Translations under genes and position numbers: made by a program
Part shown: piece by piece, positions 1 through 11,257 of the stretch
How the letters are laid out: each line of letters starts with the position of its first letter
How positions within the stretch are numbered: the first letter of the stretch is position 1
NCBI GenBank assembly: GCA_946699065.1
Contig: CAMPDV010000010.1
Location: 1,550,001 to 1,614,000, forward strand
Source: Loxodes magnus
Taxonomy: Eukaryota > Ciliophora > Karyorelictea > Loxodida > Loxodidae
Length of the DNA: 64,000 nucleotides
Reading direction: 5' to 3'
The notes under the pieces: generated by a model
Database searches by the model: none
What the model saw: the letters and a program-made list of their open reading frames with translations, nothing else
What the model was told of the DNA's origin: nothing

Positions 1-1
1 A

Positions 2-1441
2 GTATAGAAAAAGATAGTGAAGGTTTGAATGGATGAGGGATAAGTAGAAGGAAGTGAATGAGTAAAAAAGTTCGATATTGATGCAAAGTGACTCTAGAAG
101 ACTTTACCTTAAGGAAAAAGTATTTTGTATATAATGAGAAAAGAAGGCGAAGTTTTTCCTTTGCCTGATATTGATACTCACTAGATATGACTGAAAAAGT
201 TAGATCAGCCTAGCTTCTAGATTAGTTCTCAAGCCTAGCTATATAACTTAGCCCGATAAGCTCTATTTGACGACTTTTCTTATTTTCTAGTAGCAATAAA
301 AGGAACTTAAGGCTAGATACTTGCAGAGAAGGTTTCGCTAGTCTATCCTGATGTGGTTGTTTGTATAATGGAATAATAAATAGCAAACTAGATGTTTGAA
401 TAGGATGGCAATGATATATGGCTATGTAGACCTTACAGTAAATATGATAGGAACTTTAAGCCAATTTTAGGATCACAATTGTAAAAAATACCATATAAAT
501 AGACTTAAAATCAAGTAAAGGACTAGGAAAATACTTAATAGAGTAGTTACGATCTGAATGAATTCCTTAGATGGATAGACTAATTCTGCTCCACTGATAT
601 ACTCTATGTAGATAACTTAGACAAAATTCCTTTATTATTAAACTCACTTAGAGCAAGAAAATGCAAAAAGGTCCTGTATGTTATGACTTCAAATATACCA
701 GTTTAAAGTAAAAAGTATAGGAAACTGCTTGAAAGCTTAAAAGGCTTAAAATAAGAGAATTTAGAAATTGCAATTATCTCAAATGATTTAGTATGCAGAT
801 AATTAGGCTTAGTTAGAAACAGAAAGCTAAAGAGATGGGAGTAACCTGAAATTCGATTGGTGTATATGGATAAATATGTTAGCACTTAGGAAAAAGAGGT
901 TGTTGAAGTTGAAGGGAAGCAAGTGGAAAGATACAAAATAATTGAGAAAGGGAATATTGAACATGATTACTGGCTAAAATACTCTTATAGTAATGCCTTT
1001 GAATTTACGCAAGAGAAATTATAGGAGTTTCTAGATAAAGCAGAAGCGGGACAACTTGAACATTATTATGAAAACACATAGGACTATGGGAAGCACACTA
1101 TAAGAATTGAAGGTCGAAAATTGAATTCCTTAATACTAGAAAATAAGAAAATTACAGTATTAGAAATATTTGGAAAATATTGTCCTGGCTGTAGAGCTAT
1201 AAAAAAATAGGTAGAAGGTGTTGCTTAAGAAATGAAGGAAAAATTAGGAGTTTAAGTCTACAGAATATGCTGTGATACAGACTATACACCCGAACTTAGA
1301 GGAATGAAGCCTTTTACTCCTGTCTTTTGGGTTTTTCAACCTGAAAATAAACCATAAATGTTTGATGGAAAGGTAGAAGATTTATTTCAGTTTGTTGAAA
1401 AAATAGTAAAGAATGAAAAAGAAGCTCAGAAGAGTAAATGA
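2..1441 (+). CDS. Thioredoxin-domain protein, 5'-truncated
   Basis: The reading frame is open from base 2 to a TGA at 1439-1441 (479 residues in the window) only if TAA/TAG are Gln and internal TGA is Trp. The TGA-Trp codons near the 5' end fall in sensible contexts such as KVWMDEG, SEWVKK and AKWLQK. The C-terminal 110 residues look like a thioredoxin fold: a beta strand, then a CPGC redox motif in FGKYCPGCRAIKKQ, then the PFTPVFWVF strand with the family cis-proline. The first 360 residues are not recognised; they are mixed charged and hydrophobic with no signal peptide in view. By family this would be a thiol-disulfide oxidoreductase or redox-binding protein; substrate unknown. The start lies left of the window. 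The neighbour on the right is convergent, 172 bp away. Confidence 0.8.
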
Positions 1442-1613
1442 AATTTCTCATAAAATTCTTAAATTTAATAAGGTGTTTTATTTTCATCCACCCTTAAAAT
1501 GTTTATACCTATATACTATATAAAATAGATATAAGCTATTAAGTAACTTTAATGACATATTGTGATCTACTGCCTTAAGTAAAAATTATAAAACATTTCA
1601 ATATTCGATTTTT

Positions 1614-4226
1614 TCAATCAATGTACCTATATCCTTTCCAGTCCTCAGAAGGTTTCCCATTAAACTCTTGAATAAATCTCTAAAGATTCTTACTTGGACC
1701 ATCATCTGGAAATATGTCTAGACACAATTTTAACAATTCTAACGCTTCAGTTCAATTTCCTCTTTCATATTATGTGACTGCCTCTTTAAAATTTGAGTAT
1801 AGTTAGAATGGAATTTTCTTCTGCATATAAACTAAATCAGCATCTGTCTTTCAGATTATAGCTGCATCAATTAATTTCCCACTACTGTCAGATTATATTT
1901 TATCTTGGTCACTTATTTTAATTATTTGTCCAATATTATGATTTTCTGGCATTGAAGCGGATTCATCAGAAGTATCAAAAGTGTAAATAGGCTAAAGTTA
2001 AATACTTACAAATGGATCTTCTATTTCTGCAATCTAAATAACATCTATTTTTCTTGCATTGTTTTAAGCTTATTCACTCATTATCTCATAAAATTATTAC
2101 GATACTATTATTTTAACTTCGTAGATATCAAGTGCTGCATTAACTAACCTTTCAACCACTTTTTAATGCCTACTAATATAAGCAGCTTCGATCTTGTAAT
2201 CCAAAGATCCTATAACTCCTTCTATTGCTGTTCCTACATGTAATGCAAGTCCAATTTTTACTCGATAGTTTTCTTTGTATTTCTATATTTTAGGATGTCT
2301 TTAGTAGGCTGATATATCAGATGCCCTTTAAATTTCAGCTACTATCTTAATAAAACTTATTAATGCTTTATCAGCTTACTCTTATACTTCTGACTTAGAC
2401 TTTTTATCATTCTATATCTCTTAAAAGTCTTCTTGTTAAAGTAAATATTCCTTATCCTCACCTTTATCTTCATTTTCTTCATTTTCTTCATTTCCTTCAT
2501 TTTCTTTTTCTTCCTTAGGCAAACTATTATATTCTTAAAGTTGACTCTATTAGTCTTAAGTATCTCCTGGTAACCTTCAGATAATTAAATAAGATCCAAA
2601 ATTATTATTTTAAGGACATCCTTATCAAGCTGTCGCGCATTTATGAACAACATTGCTTATCTTATTGAAAAACACTAATACTTCGTCCATTAGCTATTCA
2701 GTAATCATTGAAAAATCCTAGACTTAGCATCAACCAAATATTATGTTTATCTTTTCCCCTTAATTCATTAAGTCTAAATTTCCCTAAGTCTTCTTTAATC
2801 ATTTCCTTATTATTTTAGTGCCATCCTCTCCAAAGCTATGTATAGACAACATTCTAATTTTACGAATTTACTACTCCAGTATACTTTTTGGTGCTTATTT
2901 GTCCTTTTTCTTTTTTAAAGGGTTATTTGCTAGCTATTCAACCAATGTTATCATAGAAGATATGGGTACTATTATAATTCTTTCGATATCTAACGTGAGG
3001 GTAAAATTCGCACCTGCTATTACAAATCCTACAAACACTGTAATCACCATGTTATAAATAGCCTAGTTTTTAGTATCAGCTCTTATGTCAAACCTAGCAT
3101 AAGCTTAAAGATTATCACAACCAATATCTTGTTCTGTGCAGATTCTAGGATTATAAACTATAAGCTCCATCTCTTCAGTTCTTAGTTCACATTTATCTGA
3201 TATTTGCTTTAAAGCACAATGTTCGTCTTAGTTCCAAATCCTGTTTTTTTTCTTATCCTTTACTACTTACAAAATGTTTCCCATCTTCCCTCCGTTAGTG
3301 AAGTCCGGCATATAAAGCCATAACAGAGGATACCTAGCATCTTCTCCTTCTTTATCCTCTGAATTTCTTGAATACCTTCATAATAAATCATTTCATCCAT
3401 ATACATTAACCCAAGGAATGGGAGAAGAATCACAAGCTAAATTATCCAAACCCGTACAATTAGACCTACCAATCCAAAAGATCTATTACAACCCATAGTT
3501 CTTCGCATTATCAATAGGCACCTACTACAAGATAGGGAGGAAGAACAATATGGCGAGAACAAGAATGATAACTCTCCTAGTAGTTTTATCAGATAGTTTT
3601 TTACCAAGCATAGCAGGTTCCATTTCCCTCTGTTAATCATTGGTATGAGTTTTAGAATTACTATTAATTTAATAGTTTTATAAAGATTTTTACGATGACT
3701 GAGCATCTATATCATCTATCTTAGTTTTAACACAGTATTTATATAACTTTACGATACGAATCAACCTAATTAATCTAAAACTTTTAAGTAGTTTTTGAAT
3801 GTTATTAGCGGCTGAGTCTTATCGCTTCCCACTGGTCTAGTGATCTACCTCTACTGTTTTTCTTTCTATATGAAACACTTGGTAAAAGGGTTCTATCACC
3901 CATGGTATGTCTATAATTAGTGATAAAGTGGCAATTAGATCTAACCAGAAAAAAAATTAGAATTTGTAATTATCGAAGACTAAAGAGTTTACTACAAGCT
4001 CTAGGGAAAAAAGCACTAGGCAAACCATAAAAGTTGAGTAAAAGGCCTTATCAGATGGTAAAGTGGTAAAACATAATCGTACATCATCTCCAAAAAGCGC
4101 TCAAAGTGTAAAAAGTGTCATGATGATTGTAACTCATTTTCCATCAGAAAAATCACGTAACCTCTATCTTAATCTAGTTTCATGCTCAAAAGAATGGTTT
4201 TTTTCTGAGCCAACTTTCGTACTCAT
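1614..4226 (-). CDS. Class III adenylyl/guanylyl cyclase-like protein with N-terminal membrane domain, probably catalytically inactive
   Basis: There is one uninterrupted frame of 871 codons with no intron, starting at ATG 4226-4224 and ending at TGA 1616-1614. Several internal TGA read as Trp (TLWALFGDD, IFGWCQVQDF, ATAWQGCP). Residues about 30-250 carry membrane segments resembling the channel-like N-terminus of large ciliate cyclases, with a juxtamembrane stretch SDKTTRRVIILVLAILFF. A second membrane-proximal region (ERIIIVPISSMITL) precedes the cyclase homology domain, recognisable by GLALHVGTAIEGVIGS and a C-terminal DWKGYRYID. Both metal-binding aspartates appear lost: the usual FxFCDI reads FGWCQV, and the second NIGD-type motif reads NNFGSY. 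By family it would make cAMP or cGMP at a membrane; as read it is more likely a regulatory pseudo-cyclase. Its first 244 bp are duplicated as stubs in the next two units. Confidence 0.82.
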
Positions 4227-4947
4227 GTTAAACTTTTTTTAACTCATGTATTTATATATTAAACACTTAATTAGCCTTATAAACTTCTAATTCTGACTTA
4301 TTTCTACTTAATCAATAATAACAAAAATGCTAGTTTTTAAGTAATATTCTAAACTAAAATATAATAACACAAACAACTGAAAAGCAAAAGATAAAATTGT
4401 CTAGTTTAGATAGGATGCTGAAATTGCTTTTCTGGCTTTATTTTTTGCGTTAATTTTAAGTATTAAACTTAGCATATTTAACTAAAGGAAGATTTTTTAT
4501 TTTAGGTGTTCTACTATAAGTATATATGTTAACTCTCTATCTTGAATCCGAAGAGTTTTGATTAGGTAAGCTAAGCAATTAATAGAAATTGATTGATTGA
4601 GCTGACTACATAAAATGCTGAAGTCTGAAGATTTCAGTAATATAAACTAAAATTAGCTCAAAAAGAAAACTTAGCAGCAATAGGATTAAATTCACTCAAC
4701 TAAAATGTAGCAAAAAGTGTAAGATTAAAGATAAATCTTATATGCTATCAAATAGTAAATAGCTTAAAATTTCAAAAGCAAAACAAGAATTATAAATATA
4801 CTTCACCACTTAAACTAGTTTCGTACCATACTATATTATTTAGCGTTTGAATTGTTAAAGTTATAGTTATAGTGGTAATATAGTAAAGCTATTCTTTAGT
4901 TTTATTCTTTAAAGTAAAATAAGGCAAATTTAAATGAAGAGTAAGGG
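4227..4947. other. No gene seen (cyclase 5' flank to ARPC2 3' end)
   Basis: AT-rich DNA upstream of the cyclase start, present in all three units with small differences. It probably holds the cyclase promoter and the ARPC2 3' flank. No protein-like frame, RNA gene or repeat was recognised. The same holds for 22269-22989 and 40582-41302. Confidence 0.6.
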
Positions 4948-6012
4948 TCATCTTGTGGTAGGATTAAAACTAATACTCGGTCTACTCGAAATGTAATTAA
5001 ACTATGCCTTCCACAACGTGTTTCTTCTAATCTCAGTAGTAACGGATTTCTTTCCTTTCACGTCCTTGTAGGTTTTTCCTTTCTACTCTGGAATGGCTCT
5101 GTTCAAAACTTGTAATCAGGCATCCATTCTTCTACGCATTCTTTAATGTAGATATGTCTTAGCAGCATGGAGTTAGAACTAGAGGTATTAGCGAAAGCCA
5201 GCCATGATTTGAGCTTTTGTAGCTGTGCTCTGTTATGACTTTATAATTTGCTCCTCAAGAATTGTTAATGTTAAGTACCCTTATTAACTTTCTCTAGGAG
5301 TAAAGTCAGATAAATGATTTGGTTGCTTTTCACTAAAGCTTGAAATAGGAGCATTTGCTACATGTTTGTGTACATCCAAAAATTCCTATAAACGTGTTTC
5401 ACTTATAAAGTTAACTTACCGCTATAAAGACCCTTAGCATAGCTGCATCAGTCTAGTCTTTAAAGTTGAGTGTGAATGTTATGAAGATTCTCTAATTAGC
5501 TGGAACTATGAAATAGTACTCTTCTCTTGGCATCTGACATTCTATAGCTTTGAAGCTTGCTAACTGCTTATTCTTCAAGGCATCAAGAGCGTTTTGAATG
5601 GGAGCTCCTATAAAACTTAACCTGAAAGTAGCCAAAATCTAAGCTATATGCGTGACAAGCTATTCTCTCTCCTATGTTTAGACATCAGGAAGTAACTTTG
5701 CATCTATCACCACTGTAAAATTACTGTCTTCCACTGGTTCTTTAACTTCAAATAGTTAAGGCTTAAAAACTCTATCTATATAGCTCTTAGAGCCAAATTT
5801 CATGAAGGAGTCAAAGAATTGATAGTAAACCGAAAAGCTAAAGAACATGTTTTTTAGTTCAATTTTATAGCAAAAATCATCATAGTCACGAGTCATAAAT
5901 CCCACTTGCTATGTTTCTTAGATGGGATTTCTGAATATCAAGTAACTAAAACTTACATCAAAATATCATATACCTTTGTATATGTATCCAGATGCACTGG
6001 GTTAAGTTCCAT
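4948..6012 (-). CDS. ARPC2: ARPC2, Arp2/3 complex 34 kDa subunit (intact copy)
   Basis: Subunit of the Arp2/3 complex that nucleates branched actin filaments; ARPC2 forms the core that contacts the mother filament. The product is 334 residues against about 300 usually. The C-terminal helix is diagnostic: FRQYLQFQLHAAKTYLHQRM, then a VLNRA motif, matches the human pattern of a dyad ending in SRMR/TRMR and VLNRA. Introns of 26 nt (5931-5956) and 34 nt (5386-5419), both GT..AG, restore a frame of 335 codons. The Trp before LQVLNRA is TGA (5116-5118) here but TGG in units B and C, so the copies differ synonymously. This is the only unit that retains a 110-bp coding segment (5212-5321). Start ATG is 6012-6010. 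Confidence 0.88.
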
Positions 6013-6353
6013 TTTAATTTATTTAACTTATATTTAAATAAAATACTTTCCCATTGCTAGTCTCTCATTTCTATTCCTATTTTTAAACTAGCAATTCATA
6101 CTTTAAACATCATCAACACGTTTTATAGTGATCCTCAGATACAATTGCACTCTGTACTACTCCATCAATTTTCGCGTCTTAATTATTAAAATACCATAAG
6201 TGTCACTTTTTTAAGTTTAACACCAAAATATTTTTAGACAAAACGACTAATTAAATTTACTTAAACGGCTTAATAAAACATATGAAGAGATGCTCTTATG
6301 AGGATAATTAGTTTTAATTTAGCTTTTAAATAAATATGATTATGTTATGTTCT

Positions 6354-7396
6354 TCAGTCCTTCTTTACTGTCTTGCTTGATTCGTTAGTCTTCTATATTT
6401 CATCCTCCTATTTTTTCCCCTTATTTGCTTGAGCTTACTATTGCATTGCTAAATATTTACTTGCTGAATAGATAAAAGAGCCAGCCATACTTAGAGAGAG
6501 TCCTATTATTAGATTTCTAGTTATAATCACATCTCCGAATAAGAATCCTAGTAATGTACCTACGATACTCTTAACCTCTCCTGTCATAGCAGTAGTTAGA
6601 GGTGAATTGATTATGTTATTCATGTTGATTGTAATACTCAAGAAAATTCCTAAAGAGCAAGAGCCTAAAAATACAAGCCAGAAATTAGGATCTGCATATT
6701 TATCATAGTTCGCTAGTCTTGTTGATTCAGCCAAAATAGTAAGGACTAGAAGAATAGGAATGCCAGTTAAACTGTTATAATAGGTTTAAGTCATAGCATT
6801 GCTTCCCATATTGCTCTACTTAGCTATTTAGGCACTTTTCTAGAATTATAAAGTAGTGAAGGTGTTGTTTAAAATAACAAACACATATCCAAATATATCT
6901 GCAGTAAGATCATTCAAGGCTGCAATAGTAGTGCCTATCGCGATCATTATAATCGAAATGGTGACTCCAATAGATGACTTTTTCTTTAAGAAAAAGATGT
7001 CATACAAGTATATTTGGCAGGTATTAAATCTTCTAAGAGCAATAAACATTGGAACGTTTACTAAGCTTAAGCCTGCTACTCCACAACATACATTGCATAG
7101 GAAATAAATTGTCAAATTGTATTAGTATTTCAAAGCAGTCCATGAGAAACTTGGCATTTCTACTGAGTGAATAAGGGTACCAGGTTTATGTCCCTTTGGA
7201 ATTATAATCTTAACAATCTCGCATACGAAAACATTGACAATAAACTAGGCCAGCAGAATCTTTAAATAATAAAACTTACAGTGAAGGTAAATTTAAAAGA
7301 GTAAGCAGTAAAAAGCATCTTGTTTATCATAGTCAGAAATAGGGAAATGCTTCCGTTTGATAAACAAATCAAAAACGCGTTCAATGAGTCAGACAT
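6354..7396 (-). CDS. Nucleotide-sugar transporter, SLC35/VRG4/GONST-like (unit A)
   Basis: A multipass Golgi/ER transporter that by family exchanges nucleotide-sugars (GDP-Man, UDP-GlcNAc or similar) for the nucleoside monophosphate. It encodes 340 residues, the usual length, with about ten hydrophobic segments. Family hallmarks are FIALRRFNT, IAALNDLTADIFGYVFV, and NSPLTTAMTGEVK followed by a glycine-rich segment and SASKY. A 20-nt intron (7260-7279, GTAAGT..AAAG) restores the frame; the total is then exactly 341 codons. The C-tail is Gln/Lys-rich and ends at TGA 6356-6354. Copies in units B and C differ by a few residues and are also intact, which suggests selection on this gene. Substrate cannot be read from the sequence. 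Confidence 0.88.
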
Positions 7397-7887
7397 TATT
7401 ATTAATTAATTTACTAAACTTTAAGTTAAAACAATATATTAAATAACTGTTAAGAAACTGATCATTTTAGATTAGAATGTTTTTTCCTTTGTAGAAAAGA
7501 AAGGAGCTTATAATAATTTGATGGGCTGTGTATCTTTATATGAAAAATGTTAGTGGGTTCTGATTAAAAAAGCGAAAATTTAATAGCACTAAATCAATAT
7601 ATTTATTTTAAAATACCAATATAGTTTAGTAGCATAAACACATTTTAAAAATACTGCTATAAAAATTTAAGAAATATGCAAGATGAATAAGTTAAAATAA
7701 AAATATGTATGAATACTTACTTTATTTAATTAACTCGTATTTAATATTATTGAGTTATAAAATAGATTTCTGATTGATGCTTTCGGAGTGAAATGGAAGA
7801 TATAGAGATAATATTTTAGATTCTTCCTATGATAAAATTGTAAATTAATGAAGTTAATTCTACTGAAACATTCTGAATAGCCATTCA
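7397..7887. other. No gene seen (between transporter and gene X)
   Basis: AT-rich intergenic DNA, presumably the transporter promoter and the gene X 3' flank. The copies (25337-25834, 43650-44147) differ by small indels not in multiples of three, as expected for non-coding DNA. Confidence 0.6.
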
Positions 7888-9079
7888 TCAACTCCCTTTA
7901 TTTTTATTTGACTTTCCTTTTTGTCGTTATCCACCTACTTACTTCCTTCTATATATTTTACACTTATAAATGAGTTAGTTTTAACTTCAATTTATGTCTC
8001 TTTTTTCTTGATTTAATCTAAATTTTTTATGCTTTTTTGATTTTATTAATTACCATTTATTACTTTATGCTAAAAAGGTTAGCTTTTAAGTTTCTAATTC
8101 TTATTTAATGTTAATTACTTCCATTTATGGAATTTCTTATTGATATAGATAAGAAAGATTTTCTTTAGTTTTTCCTTTATCACTATTTACTAACTCTAGA
8201 ACTAGCGTAGTATTCTTAAGGATTTAGTTACTAAGACTCTTTAATAATGCTAATACCCAACTCTCATTTATTGCTTTACCATTTTTTGGTATTTCTTTCA
8301 GACCTTAAAAGCGAAGCATAAACCAGCAGGTAATTCAGTTTAAATCTCCTCTAAGGTTTACTGACTAGCTTGCTTTATTTACATTAGTAAACTTTACTTC
8401 TTAGCAATTTACTTTTTATCTGTCAGTGTTTTGTTAATTTCTTAGTTGGTTTAATTTTATTTGTCTTACTACTTTTTTAGCTGTTTCCATTTATGGAAAG
8501 TTAAAAGAAGAATCTTCTGTTAATAGAAGTATTTAGAAATCTAAAGTTTAGCTATTCCTTTTATAGAGAACTACTAAATAGCAAGTCATCCCAGTTTTAT
8601 CTTACTTAAATACCATTCTACAGTTTTGTGATTTACTATCATCATAAGTCTCTACAGTTTTTATTAGACATTTTGTAGGTAAAAGATATCCTTTTCTCTC
8701 TTTCCTTCACTTATCTATCTCTTTTTCTCGTTCTACCTTTTTTTACTCATACATCCTCCATTTCTCTTTTCCTATAAGTTATCCATCTGTTAAAAATTAT
8801 GCCTCTCTTCTCCTTGTTACTCTAATTAGCGCTAATCTTTATAAGAAAGCTGCTAAACTGCTTCAACTACTATTTCATTATTCCTTTAGATAGGAAATTT
8901 AAATTTACTACATTGGGATAAATCCTCACGCGCATTATCATATGATTAGTTAACAAAGAAATCGTTAGAATCTTTCGAATCATCCTCATAATTTAGCAAT
9001 GCCTGATCTATTGATACGCACTAATTTAGTCTTCTTTACTTATTCCAATCAAGTCATTATGAGAAATATACTTTTTGTA
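7888..9079 (-). pseudogene. Gene X, 3' fragment (unit A)
   Basis: The 3' part of an unrecognised gene whose full version is in unit C (44148-46012). The acidic segment NYEDDSKDSNDFFVNQ, a Gln/Glu/Lys-rich stretch, a 20-nt intron and the C-terminal Lys/Arg/Gln-rich tail to TGA 7890-7888 are retained. The 5' half is gone: the sequence is joined directly to the K+ channel at about 9080, out of frame with it. Length differences from B and C in the last exon are multiples of three, consistent with coding history. Confidence 0.68.
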
Positions 9080-9747
9080 TAGAACTGAGTTGTAGTAGTA
9101 GTCTACATGTGACTGTGTTGGAGGGTTATAGTTTTAAAAAGTTTGATTATAAAGCATCAAATTAGGATGGATAGCGTTTATTATAATCTCTCTTATCATA
9201 AGCTTTCTCATACCTACTTATTTCAAAGTTTCTACTTCTCCATATGTTCACTTTGCCTTGAAGAAATCCAGCTCAGAGTTATACCTCATTTTAATCCCAA
9301 TGAGTAATATCAAAGTGGAAAAACTCGAAAGAATTAAGTAAAATTTAGCAGCTTGTGTACTAAAAGGCCATTCAGAGAATAGTTAATTTCCTGTAAGTTC
9401 ATATTCAAAAATTCCAGCAGCAATACCAGTCACAGACCACAAGCAGTTAATGAGAGTAAACAACTTTATTTTTTCCAAGTTATGAGCTATTTTCTGCTAC
9501 CCTTCAAACTAAATCTTGCCTACTGTTTTCCTTCTTTTCAACAGCATTTCATCCTCTTGGTATATTTTCACACTATAACCTGTTTATGTAGAGCTATGTC
9601 TAGAAAACGTAAACCACTTAGCCCTATTTCGTATTATACTATCATATATACTATCATATATACTATCATATATACTATCATATATACTATCTGTCTATGA
9701 AAGAGTTTTCTAATATTATAGCTTACCTATTTATTAAGATGCGACAT
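9080..9747 (-). pseudogene. K+ channel 5' fragment (unit A)
   Basis: The N-terminal third of the SK-like channel described in unit C: start ATG 9747-9745, MSHLNK, a short GTAAGC..TTAG intron, then two hydrophobic segments and the SVDYYYNS region. The pore and C-terminus are missing because about 2.9 kb present in C is absent here. A CAA/TAA Gln codon in C/B is TGA in A, so this copy also carries a Gln-to-Trp (or stop) change. It contains four copies of an in-frame tetrapeptide repeat (see 9637-9692). Confidence 0.78.
9637..9692 (-). repeat. 12-bp coding minisatellite (DSIY)n in the channel N-terminus
   Basis: The tandem ACTATCATATAT unit encodes Asp-Ser-Ile-Tyr on the minus strand. Four full units plus a partial occur here and in unit B (about 27595-27650). 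Unit C has a single degenerate unit (about 48855-48872). All length differences keep the reading frame. Confidence 0.85.
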
Positions 9748-10738
9748 TTATACCTTCAAGATACAAGAAAAGCTAACAGCTATTATAAGCATTACAAAAT
9801 TTTAAGAATGCAACAGTAATTTTTGCCTTAGCTTGATAATTTTGGATCCTTTTGATCTAAATGATTAAAGATATTAAGGGTAAAATAGCTTGAGGAAGGT
9901 TAATATTTAAAAATAAAAGAAAGTAATATATAAAATAGATAGAAGCTTAATATGATAGGATGTATATTCTAGTACTAATATAAGTTACTTAGGATATTTA
10001 TAATTTCATTAAACTAATTCAAGAACTATAAAATAGAAAAGAGCATCAAAGTGACTAGTCTTCCTTCCTTTATTCAAACTAACTTGCTTTTATACACTTG
10101 GCAGTAATGGAGATAATGTGCTTTTACTTAAATTTAAATGAAGTCAGTTAAAGAATCCATACTCTGATATTACATTTTTATAGCCGAATATTCGTAATAT
10201 GATTCACCATATCAGAAGGTATTTAAGTAAAAGCCTTGAAATATACTAGATTGAAGTTAAATAGAGCGCCACCCTAGAGAATTTAGCAATTTTATGAGAC
10301 AAAAAGTGAATCAAAAGTTCTTGTAGGATGTCTCTAAAGAAATTAACTCATATCTACTGCGAGAAGATACACCAATTATATTAAAAATGATTACAGAGCG
10401 TTCTCTTTGATAACTTATACGAAATTTGACAAATAACTTTGCCTAGAAACAATTTAAATTTATAAAATGAGAACATACTAGAATTAATTTTATAATGAAG
10501 AGAGATTTTATGAAGGAATCTGTTATTAGGATATATAGCAAGATGATTGAGCTTTGAGATTTGATGATCATAAACTTTAATTTTTAGTTTAATTTGCATG
10601 ATTACACCAATATATTAGGTAACTACTTCACAATACTACTAAATATTGAGACTCTTATAGTTTATTATTATAGGATGAATGTGAGTTGAAATGATTAAAT
10701 TAAACGCAGGTTTATCCTGACCTTAATATAAAATCTAT
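9748..10738. other. Intergenic, no gene supported (channel 5' flank)
   Basis: AT-rich DNA upstream of the channel start. Unit B is nearly identical, but unit C (48930-49915) has many substitutions and indels of all sizes. Protein-like frames are not conserved, so I call this non-coding. Confidence 0.6.
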
Positions 10739-11257
10739 AAATAAATTTGATTATAGAGCGCGTAGCACTCTCGTTGGTGCGCAGCTCTTTAAAAAAAAAT
10801 GTTTCATACTGACAAGAATGTTTGTTACTGATAAAATTATCAGATACTGATAAACCTTGTTTAATACTGGTATAATTATTCAGTACTGATAAAAATGTTC
10901 AATACTGATATAATTTTAGAATACTCGTAATCTTTAATACTTGCTGGAGGTCCAAGGACATGGCAGGATTGTGTCTCATTGCATTTCCAAAGCAGAGGAC
11001 GAATGTGTCAACTATGGGTACTTAAATTCCCCACCTCTGATGAAGCTCGCAATATTATTCCTTTTGTTTCAGAATTAAAAATAAACTAAGACAAGCCAAT
11101 CCAGTGTCGAAGGTCTAAGAATCTTATGTCTCGAGGCCAAACCAAAGCAGAGGAAGACATAAAGTCGATTATGGGTACTTAACTTCCCCAACCTCTGATG
11201 AAGATGACCTTGTTGTTCACCATCGAACAACTATGGCGGTTTTAAAAAATATATTAT
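10739..11257 (+). ncRNA. Insertion with putative structured RNA, two tandem modules (unit A)
   Basis: This 519-bp block is present in A and B (28697-29218) and cleanly absent from C, where flanking TAT is single. It holds a strong hairpin (10755-10788, arms AGAGC/GCTCT with inner GCAC/GTGC) followed by a run of A, then degenerate TACTGATA repeats (about 10806-10925), then two modules. Each module has an outer stem CAGAGG/CCTCTG (10993-10998 with 11034-11039; 11148-11153 with 11192-11197) enclosing two hairpins: GAC..GTC, and GGG with CCC around TACTTAA. After the second module comes a 7-bp hairpin GTTGTTC/GAACAAC (11212-11231), then TTTT. It is more GC-rich than its surroundings. Function unknown; strand is assumed from the trailing T run. 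Confidence 0.45.
10806..10925. repeat. Degenerate TACTGATA-type tandem repeats
   Basis: About six imperfect copies of a phrase like ATACTGATAAAA spaced 20-26 bp apart, between the hairpin and the first RNA module of the unit A insertion. The same array occurs in unit B (about 28763-28883). Confidence 0.7.

Noticed and set aside
1-220. A 101-bp intron at 120-220 in the first gene
   Set aside because: Reading TGA as Trp gives one continuous protein-like frame through this segment, so no intron is needed.
5204-5321. The ATGATTTG-flanked segment as a germline-eliminated IES with pointer repeats
   Set aside because: The segment is coding ARPC2 sequence needed for the family's C-terminus, so its absence in B and C is a deletion. 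Pointer-like repeats of 8 bp are explained by microhomology.
4948-9747. Internal TGA codons taken as nonsense mutations making unit A genes pseudogenes
   Set aside because: TGA sits at conserved Trp in many families here, and at the ARPC2 site the sister copies have TGG, so the codon is sense.
10755-10788. Hairpin read as a tRNA or bacterial-type terminator
   Set aside because: No cloverleaf, no T-loop consensus and no CCA context; the genome is eukaryotic. Left as part of an unknown structured insertion.
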